This document shows positions 1-5,805 of a stretch of 11,855 nt of DNA, piece by piece; position 1 is the first letter of the stretch, and every line of letters starts with the position of its first letter. A program made the translations under genes and the position numbers. This DNA is from JAAZMI01 sp050942615 (lineage in GTDB: Bacteria > Bacillota > Dethiobacteria > DTU022 > UBA8154). Location of the stretch: assembly GCA_050942615.1 (NCBI GenBank), contig JBMNNQ010000039.1, forward strand, positions 1 to 11,855. The letters are read 5' to 3'. The notes beneath the pieces were generated by a model, which ran no database searches, was not told the origin of the DNA, and was given only the letters and a program-made list of their open reading frames with translations.

Positions 1-34
1 ATGTATTAAATACTTTTAAAAAGGAGCGGTTTAG

Positions 35-310
35 ATGCATTTTTGGCAGGCTTTTATCAGTACTTTTTCCCTGATCTTTTTAGCCGAACTGGGAGACAAA
101 ACGCAGCTGGCTGTTTTGCTTTTAGCAGCCCAGGGACGCCCTCTTTGGGGGGTGTTTTTAGGATCTGCCTGTGCCCTCCTGCTCAGTTCCTTGTTGGCAG
201 TGCTGTTGGGAGGGACACTAACCCGCTACCTGCCGCCTTTTTATTTACAAAAGGGCGCCGGCGTGGCCTTCGTGATCATCGGCCTGCTGCTCTTCTTTGG
301 AAAACCCTAG
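35..310 (+). CDS. Half-size GDT1/UPF0016 family membrane transporter
   Basis: This 91-residue integral membrane protein carries one copy of the family signature E-x-G-D-K-T-Q (ELGDKTQ, residues 18-24) at the end of the first hydrophobic segment. Two more hydrophobic segments follow (about 35-58 and 74-88). GDT1/TMEM165/MneA relatives move Mn2+ or Ca2+ across membranes, and their acidic signature lines the ion path. Most members are about 190-230 residues with two such repeats; this is the single-repeat form, which would need to dimerise or pair with a second half-size protein. An AAGGAG site lies about 9 bases before the ATG. Little sequence is visible upstream, so a sister half-gene could sit just outside the window. 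It is the only plus-strand gene and converges on the long minus-strand run, with the two stop codons overlapping. The family is clear; the ion is inferred. Confidence 0.85.
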   Translation: MHFWQAFISTFSLIFLAELGDKTQLAVLLLAAQGRPLWGVFLGSACALLLSSLLAVLLGGTLTRYLPPFYLQKGAGVAFVIIGLLLFFGKP

Positions 311-714
311 GCGTTGATACCCAGGATGCCCCCCAGCGTACCGAAGGAAAAACCAAGAAAAAACCTGGTGAGCAGGCCCAACCCCAGTTGAAGCTCCACC
401 CGGAAAACAATGCTCAAAATTAAAAGGAGCAGGACATAGCAAAGGCCCATCAAGCCACCCCGCAGCCAACCTTTTTCTTCGGTCCGCTTGCCTACATAGA
501 CCGCCCCCCATAAAATACTAAGCAGGGTCCCGGCAAAAAGCAGGTACGGCACGATAACTTCGGAAAGGGGGGAAAAATAGATCAGCAGGGCATTGACTGC
601 TAAAAACAGCAAGGAAAACCCCAAAGAAACTATGATCCCCCGCAAAATTAAAGATGGTGTGGAGAAAGAAGCCAGTGCACCACCCTGTGCCGAAGAACGC
701 CCTTTGGTTTGCAT
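307..714 (-). CDS. TIGR04086/YrzE-like four-helix membrane protein
   Basis: This is a 135-residue protein with a short polar N-terminus followed by four hydrophobic segments (about 22-47, 53-74, 84-104, 113-132). The last is glycine-rich. It resembles the TIGR04086 family of small Firmicute membrane proteins found next to yajC (YrzE in Bacillus), whose function is unknown. I place the start at 714 because a strong GGAGGTGG site lies 9 bases upstream; the open frame reaches to 981, but that extension overlaps yajC and has no membrane-protein character. It is the last gene of the minus-strand run, 133 bases after yajC, and that gap holds an imperfect hairpin, so its expression may be set apart from its neighbours. 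Its stop codon overlaps the stop of the convergent gene at a CTAG. Family assignment rests on size, topology and context. Confidence 0.75.
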   Translation of the reverse strand: MQTKGRSSAQGGALASFSTPSLILRGIIVSLGFSLLFLAVNALLIYFSPLSEVIVPYLLFAGTLLSILWGAVYVGKRTEEKGWLRGGLMGLCYVLLLLILSIVFRVELQLGLGLLTRFFLGFSFGTLGGILGINA

Positions 715-740
715 ATTGACAACCACCTCCGATGCGGATT

Positions 741-770
741 GGGGATTGCTGCCCAAAATACAGCAACCCC
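741..770. other. Imperfect hairpin in the yajC to TIGR04086 gap
   Basis: The 133-base gap 715-847 has no gene. Within it, GGGGATTGCTG (741-751) and CAGCAACCCC (761-770) form a 10-bp stem with a single bulged base and a 9-base loop. Read on the minus strand, the direction of transcription of the neighbours, it lies about 14 bases before the GGAGG site of the downstream gene and is not followed by a T run, so it looks like a leader or mRNA-processing structure. Read on the plus strand it is followed directly by TTTT, as in a terminator, but no plus-strand gene is close enough to need one. Confidence 0.4.
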
Positions 771-847
771 TTTTACTGCTTATATATGTTTGATCCGCAG
801 TTAATATACGCCTTTGGTGGTCCCCCTTTACCAGTCCTTTGCAGGGA

Positions 848-1126
848 TTATTCCTCCTCCCCCAAAATTCGTTCAATGCCCCCGCGGGCCAGCTTGATGT
901 TGATATTATCGGCAATACGCAACACCACCACGTCATCCCTGACTTCCCGCAGCATCCCGTAGATACCGCCGATCGAGACAACCCGATCGCCTTTTTTAAG
1001 ATTGGAGAGCATTTCTTTTCTTTTCTTTTGCTGTGCCTGTTGCGGCCTGATTAACAAAAAGTAAAAGATTACAAAAAGCAAAATGAGGGGCAGAAAACTG
1101 GCGATCGCCCCAAAGTGTTCCGACAT
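848..1126 (-). CDS. yajC: Preprotein translocase subunit YajC
   Basis: This 92-residue protein has one N-terminal membrane helix (about 10-26) followed at once by the family hallmark RPQQAQQKKRKEM (28-40) and a small cytosolic domain with LKKGDRVVSIGGIYG (43-57) and a valine-rich strand. In YajC proteins this domain associates with SecDF and the SecYEG translocon; it is usually not essential. Length and motif order are normal. The ATG at 1126 has an AAAGGAGTGG site upstream. It follows tgt with a 19-base gap, the classic tgt-yajC order seen in many bacteria, and almost certainly shares its transcript. The C-terminus ends in a short acidic run. Unlike some genomes, secD and secF do not follow here; a TIGR04086 membrane protein does. 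Confidence 0.95.
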   Translation of the reverse strand: MSEHFGAIASFLPLILLFVIFYFLLIRPQQAQQKKRKEMLSNLKKGDRVVSIGGIYGMLREVRDDVVVLRIADNINIKLARGGIERILGEEE

Positions 1127-1145
1127 CTGCTTTCCACTCCTTTCA

Positions 1146-2276
1146 TTATTTATTTTCAGAATTTATGGGGACCGGCTGAAAACCGGCCTGGAACTCTTCA
1201 TAAAACTGTGCCAACCTTTTTTCCAGGATAGCCTGCCGGATTTTTGCCATCAGGTTGTGCAAAAAATAAAGGTTATGGTAAGTCGTCAGGCGTAAACCCA
1301 GTATTTCGTTGGCCTTCAGCAGGTGCCTGATATAGGCTCTGCTGTAATGACGGCAGGCATAGCACCCGCAGCCCGGTTCAAGGGGGCGCAGATCCTCTGC
1401 AAAGCGGGCATTGCGCAGGGTTAGGTACCCCCCGCTGACCATCACCCTGCCGTTGCGGGCAATGCGCGTCGGCAAAACACAATCAAATAGATCGACGCCG
1501 CGCAGCACACCTTCCAACAGGGCATCGGCCGAACCGACCCCCATCAGGTAGCGGGGCTTATTTTCAGGCAGCAGGGGCAGCGTCCGATCAAGGATCTGGT
1601 ACATTTCTTCCTTGGGTTCACCTACACTTAAACCGCCTATGGCATAGCCCGGGAAATCCATGGCGGTCAGTTCCCGGGAACATCTTTCCCTTAAATGGGC
1701 AAAGGTGCCGCCCTGCACAATGGCAAATAAGGCCTGTTTACCGGTATTTTGATGATGTTTTTGACACCGCGCCGCCCAGCGGATCGTTCTTTCCATGGCC
1801 TCCCGTGTTTCTGCTGCAGATGCCGGATAGCCGACCACGTGATCTAAGGGCATGATGATATCTGCACCCAAGTCATTTTGGACGGCAACAGCCTTTTCCG
1901 GGGTAAAAAAATGGGTCGAACCGTCGAGATGGGAGCGAAAGGTTACCCCTTCTTCAGCAACCTTGCGCCGGGCACGCAGGCTGAAAACCTGAAATCCGCC
2001 GCTGTCTGTCAGGATCGGGCGGGACCAGTGCATAAAGCGGTGCAGGCCGCCTGCCTGCCTGATCAGGGCAGTCCCCGGCCGGAGATAAAGGTGGTAGGCG
2101 TTGCTGAGCAAAATCTGCACCCCTATTTCCCCCAGCTCTTCCGGAGCCATCGCTTTTACAGTAGCCTGCGTGCCTACAGGCATAAAGGACGGTGTTTCTA
2201 TCACCCCCCTTGCTGTTTGCAGTTCGCCGGCACGGGCCCTGTTGTCCTTGCCGGTAATTTTAAAGGTGATGGCCAT
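1146..2276 (-). CDS. tgt: tRNA-guanine transglycosylase (queuine tRNA-ribosyltransferase)
   Basis: Tgt swaps guanine 34 of GUN-anticodon tRNAs (Asp, Asn, His, Tyr) for preQ1 in bacteria. The 376-residue protein has full family length. Visible hallmarks are DSGGFQ (91-96, with the general acid/base Asp91), GGLSVGE (214-220), VDLFDCVLPTR (261-271, nucleophile Asp265) and a zinc site of Cys303, Cys305, Cys308 and His334. The ATG at 2276 has an AAGGAG site 7 bases upstream. It begins 15 bases after queA, which encodes the next enzyme of the pathway. One oddity: the substrate-pocket segment usually reading FDEC in bacterial enzymes reads LDHV here (144-147), so Asp is kept but Glu-Cys is His-Val. 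Valine at that Cys position is known from eukaryotic, queuine-using enzymes, while Val218 (glycine in eukaryotes) stays bacterial. With queA and queH alongside, preQ1 remains the likely substrate. Confidence 0.97.
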   Translation of the reverse strand: MAITFKITGKDNRARAGELQTARGVIETPSFMPVGTQATVKAMAPEELGEIGVQILLSNAYHLYLRPGTALIRQAGGLHRFMHWSRPILTDSGGFQVFSLRARRKVAEEGVTFRSHLDGSTHFFTPEKAVAVQNDLGADIIMPLDHVVGYPASAAETREAMERTIRWAARCQKHHQNTGKQALFAIVQGGTFAHLRERCSRELTAMDFPGYAIGGLSVGEPKEEMYQILDRTLPLLPENKPRYLMGVGSADALLEGVLRGVDLFDCVLPTRIARNGRVMVSGGYLTLRNARFAEDLRPLEPGCGCYACRHYSRAYIRHLLKANEILGLRLTTYHNLYFLHNLMAKIRQAILEKRLAQFYEEFQAGFQPVPINSENK

Positions 2277-2291
2277 AGTATTCTCCTTTGC

Positions 2292-3350
2292 TTAGATGAT
2301 GAGCATGGCGTCCCCAAAGCTGTAAAAGCGGTAGCTTTGTTCTACCGCTGCCCGGTAAGCCCTGAGGGTATTTTCCCGGCCGGCAAAGGCGCAGACCAGC
2401 ATTAATAAGGTTGAGCGCGGCAGGTGAAAATTGGTCAATAGCACATCGACAGTTTTAAAATTATAGCCAGGGTAGATAAACAGGGCTGTTTCCCCACAGC
2501 CTGCCTGCACCCGGCCTTCTGCATCGCTGCATGTTTCCAGCACCCGGCAGCTGGTCGTCCCCACCGCGACAATTTTTTTCCCGTTTTCCCTGGTACGGTT
2601 TATTTTCTGTGCGGTAGCCGGGGAAAGTTCATAGTGTTCGCTGTGCATCAGGTGTTGCTGTATGTATTTTTCCTTGACTGGGCGGAAAGTTCCCAAACCG
2701 ATATGCAGGGTTAAAAAAGCCCATGCGATTCCTTTGGCTTGCAGTTTTTCAAATACAGCCGGGGTAAAGTGAAAGCCTGCGGTCGGTGCGGCCGCCGAGC
2801 CTTCCTGTGCGGCGTAAACTGTCTGGTAGCGTGTCGCGTCGTCTAATTTCCTTTTAATATAGGGGGGCAGTGGAACTTGCCCGATGCGGGGCAGCAATTC
2901 GTCCAGCGTTTCCGCGGCGTGAAAAAGCACGATTCTTCCCCCGGCAGCCGTCCGAGCCAGAATCTCTGCTTCCAGCAGCCCGTCCCCAAAGGTAAGAGTT
3001 TCCCCCGGCAAGGCCTTTTTGCCCGGCGAACACAGCACTTCCCAGGTTTCCCCCCCTAAGCGGCGGAGCAAAAGCAGTTCTACCTTGCCCCCGCTTTTTT
3101 TCCTGTAGCCCTGCAAGCGGGCCGGATAAACCTTGGTATTATTTAAAATTAGCAGATCCCCTGCCGCCAAAAAGTCGGGCAGCTGTGCGAAGGCGCTGTT
3201 TTCAATGTTTCCGTCCCGGCGGTTTAAAACCAGAAGCCGGGAACTGTCCCGCGGCGTCAGCGGTTCCTGGGCGATCAGTTCTGCCGGCAGGTTGTAGGAA
3301 AATTCCTCTGTTTTTAATTTGTGACTGCTTTTAAATTCAACTTTCCCCAT
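2292..3350 (-). CDS. queA: S-adenosylmethionine:tRNA ribosyltransferase-isomerase QueA
   Basis: QueA moves the ribosyl part of SAM onto preQ1 in tRNA to give epoxyqueuosine. The 352-residue protein matches the family from end to end: LIAQEPLTPRDSSRLLVL (25-42), LLILNNTKVYPARL, PLPPYIKRKL, RYQTVYA, GSAAAPTAGFHFT, LHIGLGTFRPV, VGTTSCRVLE, TNFHLPRSTLLMLV and the C-terminal FSFGDAMLII. It has about 11 extra N-terminal residues compared with usual members. ATG 3350 is the only in-frame candidate: no start codon lies between it and the conserved region, and an in-frame stop lies upstream. No clear Shine-Dalgarno site precedes it (the bases before it read GGGGCCTTTCT), and a strong hairpin sits 24-40 bases upstream, so translation may depend on coupling with the spoIID-like gene ending 46 bases before. 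tgt follows after 15 bases. Confidence 0.97.
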   Translation of the reverse strand: MGKVEFKSSHKLKTEEFSYNLPAELIAQEPLTPRDSSRLLVLNRRDGNIENSAFAQLPDFLAAGDLLILNNTKVYPARLQGYRKKSGGKVELLLLRRLGGETWEVLCSPGKKALPGETLTFGDGLLEAEILARTAAGGRIVLFHAAETLDELLPRIGQVPLPPYIKRKLDDATRYQTVYAAQEGSAAAPTAGFHFTPAVFEKLQAKGIAWAFLTLHIGLGTFRPVKEKYIQQHLMHSEHYELSPATAQKINRTRENGKKIVAVGTTSCRVLETCSDAEGRVQAGCGETALFIYPGYNFKTVDVLLTNFHLPRSTLLMLVCAFAGRENTLRAYRAAVEQSYRFYSFGDAMLII

Positions 3351-3373
3351 AGAAAGGCCCCAATCTACCGTTT

Positions 3374-3390
3374 AGCCGGCACCGCCGGCT
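3374..3390 (-). other. Perfect GC-rich hairpin between spoIID-like gene and queA
   Basis: AGCCGGC and GCCGGCT form a perfect 7-bp stem around a 3-base loop in the 46-base gap. It begins 6 bases after the stop codon of the spoIID-like gene and ends 23 bases before the queA start. No T run follows on the minus strand, so it is not a standard terminator. It could stabilise or help process the mRNA between a sporulation-type gene and a tRNA-modification gene, or affect queA translation, since queA has no obvious ribosome binding site. Confidence 0.5.
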
Positions 3391-3396
3391 GTTGCC

Positions 3397-4911
3397 CTAA
3401 CGAATCGCCAGCTCTGCGCCCGGGTAATAAAAGGAGAGTATCTCCCCAAAGTTTTGCCCGGCCCGGGAGCGGTTATAGGCGCCGTACTGGCTCAGGCCCA
3501 CACCGTGGCCGCGCCCCTGCCCCTGAAAAACCAGGCCGGCCGCGGGGATATAGCCCTGCACCCGGTCTCCAGAGGCAAAAAACCGGTCCCCGGAAAGCAT
3601 GCTTTTAATATTATGCCCAGCCAACACCCATTTTTCCCTTAATTCCGGTATATTTTCTATTTTTTGCCGGTTGTCCTCTGCAGAAACGACCCAGAGCTGT
3701 GCTTGCGGCGCGCTGCACACTGTAAAAAGCTGGCTTTCCAGGCCCAGCATGGTGCGGGCCTTTTCTTTCGTGATGGAAACAGCTCTGCCGCCCCTGCCAT
3801 ACACAATGATTTCATTCACCCGGCCGCTGGCAAAGGAGGAGACTATTTCTACATGCTGCACCTCACCGGTATAACTGCCCCGGGAAGCGAGCTGTTCGCC
3901 TAAAGAATGCGGCGTCAGATCAACCGTCCAGCGGGGACAGCTGACGAAAGCAGGCAACCCCAAGGGGTTGGCCGGATCATCATAGGGATCGGGAACACTG
4001 GCCAGGTAAGGCCGCTCTTCGGGCCATACATTCTGGGCAAGCTCGGTATGGCCGCCGTTGCTGGCATGATAAAAAGGTTCGACTAACTGCCCCCTGAAGG
4101 TCAGTATCCTGCCTGCGGTTTCTGCCAGGGCCCGGTCGGTATAGGCTGCTTCAGCAGCGCGGCCCTTATAAACCTGACAATGCTGTTGATCGCAAAGGTG
4201 GTACAGACTGTGGCGGCGTGCCTGCCGGTTGTAAAGCGCATAGGTCCGGGCGGCCACGGCCTGTGCTTTGAGGGCTTCAAAACCGCCGCTGCCCCCCCAG
4301 GCGGCCGGCATCTCCCCGGGCAGCACCCCGCGCAGGTAGGATTCAAGGTCTAGAATATTTACAGCCGTCAAAGCACCGCCTGCGGGGATTACTTCCAGCG
4401 CGCCGCGGTATTCACAGCCGTACAGGGCATTATGCAACCGGAAGAACTGCTTTTCCGGGGGTGTTGCCGATGTTTCAGCGGGCAAAAAAAGCAAGGGCCC
4501 CGGCAAAGATGTGCAAAAGCAATCCCGGGGGGCGGACATTTCGCTCCCGTTCTCCACACACGTCGTGAGCGAAAGCCCGGCTACCAAGCAAGGTGAATAC
4601 GGTGCAGACATTTCGACCCTGTCACCCGCACACGTCAGGCTGTAGCGCCCGGCGGGCAGGGGCAAAGGTTCGTCTGCGCCCGGTCTTACCAAATTGTAAC
4701 CATCTTCCAATGAAAACTCAAGGTTGCTGCCCGCCAGGCTAATCCCCACCCTTATATTGTCGGGGATTTCTACCGCTGCAAAGACCTCCGCCCCCGCCGG
4801 ACCGGGTAGGGAAAACATAACAGCCAAAAGAAAAAAAACCGGCAAAAGGAAAGGGGTTTTCCAGCCCAGCCCTGACTTTAAACTTTTATAACCGTCCACC
4901 TTGACTTTCAT
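3397..4911 (-). CDS. SpoIID/LytB-domain peptidoglycan lytic transglycosylase
   Basis: SpoIID-type enzymes cut glycan strands stripped of stem peptides, and in spore formers act with SpoIIP and SpoIIM during engulfment. This 504-residue protein has a membrane anchor or signal segment (about 19-40, ending PAGAEVFA). The SpoIID domain starts near YRGALEV (168-174). Visible hallmarks are VLPGEMPAAW (196-205, Glu200 as the expected catalytic acid), LKAQAVAARTYAL (214-226), His238-Cys240-Cys245 as a likely metal site, SNGGHTE (284-290) and the C-terminal GQGRGHGVGLSQYGA (464-478). It is much longer than Bacillus SpoIID (about 340 residues): about 125 residues of cysteine-bearing sequence lie between the anchor and the domain, including a 24-residue imperfect repeat with EMSAP at 100-104 and 124-128. 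GGGGGTG precedes ATG 4911. Whether it is the engulfment SpoIID or a vegetative paralogue cannot be decided here. Confidence 0.88.
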   Translation of the reverse strand: MKVKVDGYKSLKSGLGWKTPFLLPVFFLLAVMFSLPGPAGAEVFAAVEIPDNIRVGISLAGSNLEFSLEDGYNLVRPGADEPLPLPAGRYSLTCAGDRVEMSAPYSPCLVAGLSLTTCVENGSEMSAPRDCFCTSLPGPLLFLPAETSATPPEKQFFRLHNALYGCEYRGALEVIPAGGALTAVNILDLESYLRGVLPGEMPAAWGGSGGFEALKAQAVAARTYALYNRQARRHSLYHLCDQQHCQVYKGRAAEAAYTDRALAETAGRILTFRGQLVEPFYHASNGGHTELAQNVWPEERPYLASVPDPYDDPANPLGLPAFVSCPRWTVDLTPHSLGEQLASRGSYTGEVQHVEIVSSFASGRVNEIIVYGRGGRAVSITKEKARTMLGLESQLFTVCSAPQAQLWVVSAEDNRQKIENIPELREKWVLAGHNIKSMLSGDRFFASGDRVQGYIPAAGLVFQGQGRGHGVGLSQYGAYNRSRAGQNFGEILSFYYPGAELAIR

Positions 4912-4967
4912 AACACCAACACCCCCGTTTCAGGTTAAAACAGCGCTTCCAGCAAAACTTCAAAACT

Positions 4968-5186
4968 TTATCTTTTCCAGAAATTAAAAATCAGCGTCAA
5001 AATGATACTGAGCAGCAACATCGTGGTAATGGGGATATAGATGGTCAGGTTTTCCCTTTTGATTAGAATATCGCCGGGCAAACGCCCCAGGCCCACCCGT
5101 CCCAGAAAAAGAAAAACAAGACCTGTGACAAAAATAATGCCGCCCAAAATCAGCAGGGCCTTACCCAGGCCTTCAGGGGTAAACAA
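4968..5186 (-). CDS. DUF2905 family small membrane protein
   Basis: This is a 72-residue protein with two membrane helices (about 8-29 and 48-69) joined by a short loop bearing the family signature GRLPGDILIKRENLTIYIPI (34-53). DUF2905 proteins are widespread and of unknown function. The start is TTG at 5186: an AGAGGTGA site lies 7 bases upstream and itself contains the TGA stop of queH, so the two genes are probably translationally coupled with a 6-base gap. The spoIID-like gene follows after 56 bases, and a role in the envelope alongside that protein is plausible but not shown. Confidence 0.9.
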   Translation of the reverse strand: MFTPEGLGKALLILGGIIFVTGLVFLFLGRVGLGRLPGDILIKRENLTIYIPITTMLLLSIILTLIFNFWKR

Positions 5187-5192
5187 AGCGGT

Positions 5193-5762
5193 TCACCTCT
5201 TTTTTTTTCTGGCCAATTTTCTGGATGCCGGGTGGTAACGTTCTTTTTCACTGTAGATACAACCGCAGTAACCCTGCCTGTACAGGTTTTTTTCCCGGGC
5301 TTGGTCCATGCTTTCCCGAAAGCCCGGCCGCAGATCGGCATAAACAAACTGCAAACCATGCTTTTGGGCGATCTCGGCCCCCATTTCCCGCAGCAGTTCA
5401 TGCTTTTGATAAGGGCTGATCAGCAAGGTAGTTGATATATTTTTCAGGCCTTTTGCCCGGGCCTGCCGCGCTGTTTCCTCCAGGCGGATCCGGTAACAGC
5501 GTGGGCAGCGTTTTTCTGCAGTATGGGCTACCGGCGCCACCTGCTGCAGGTAGTCTTCCAGCAGGTAGCGATCGTCGATAAATACCTCCCGCCCTGCCTG
5601 CGCAGCCCAGGAACGCAGCGTTTCCATCCTTTTGGAAAATTCCTTGTAAGGGTGGATGTTGGGGTTGAAAAAATAGCCGTAAACATTATAACCTTTTTCT
5701 TGAAATGCCTGCCAGCTAAAGAGGCTGCAGGGGGCACAACAGGTATGCAATAGTAAGTCCAT
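5193..5762 (-). CDS. queH: Epoxyqueuosine reductase QueH (DUF208)
   Basis: QueH performs the last step of tRNA queuosine synthesis, reducing epoxyqueuosine to queuosine. It replaces the unrelated cobalamin-dependent QueG. The 189-residue protein shows the family's metal-binding cysteines in order: HTCCAPC (6-12), CPRC (86-89, followed by YRIRLEETA) and CGC (166-168). FFNPNIHPYKEF (31-42) and the TTLLISPYQKH stretch (111-121) are also typical. The C-terminus is a lysine/arginine-rich tail, which would suit tRNA contact. ATG 5762 has an AGGGAAGGG site upstream. It lies 43 bases after ruvB and overlaps the ribosome binding site of the DUF2905 gene. The two enzymes acting just before it (Tgt, QueA) are encoded further along the same run, which supports this identity strongly. 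No queG-like gene is in the window. Confidence 0.95.
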   Translation of the reverse strand: MDLLLHTCCAPCSLFSWQAFQEKGYNVYGYFFNPNIHPYKEFSKRMETLRSWAAQAGREVFIDDRYLLEDYLQQVAPVAHTAEKRCPRCYRIRLEETARQARAKGLKNISTTLLISPYQKHELLREMGAEIAQKHGLQFVYADLRPGFRESMDQAREKNLYRQGYCGCIYSEKERYHPASRKLARKKKR

Positions 5763-5805
5763 TTTCTGGCCCTTCCCTGTTATATTATTTTATTAATTAT
5801 TCTGC

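Noticed and set aside
715..981. N-terminal extension of the TIGR04086 protein
   Set aside because: The longer frame overlaps yajC and reads non-conserved sequence; a strong GGAGG site supports the start at 714.
1878..2405. Open plus-strand frame of 175 codons opposite tgt and queA
   Set aside because: It lies antisense to two well-conserved genes, lacks a ribosome binding site, and its product is compositionally odd with no recognisable motif.
5196..5216. Homopolymer-like run at the end of queH as a frameshift
   Set aside because: It encodes a plausible Lys/Arg-rich tail in frame, and the stop fits the next gene's ribosome binding site.
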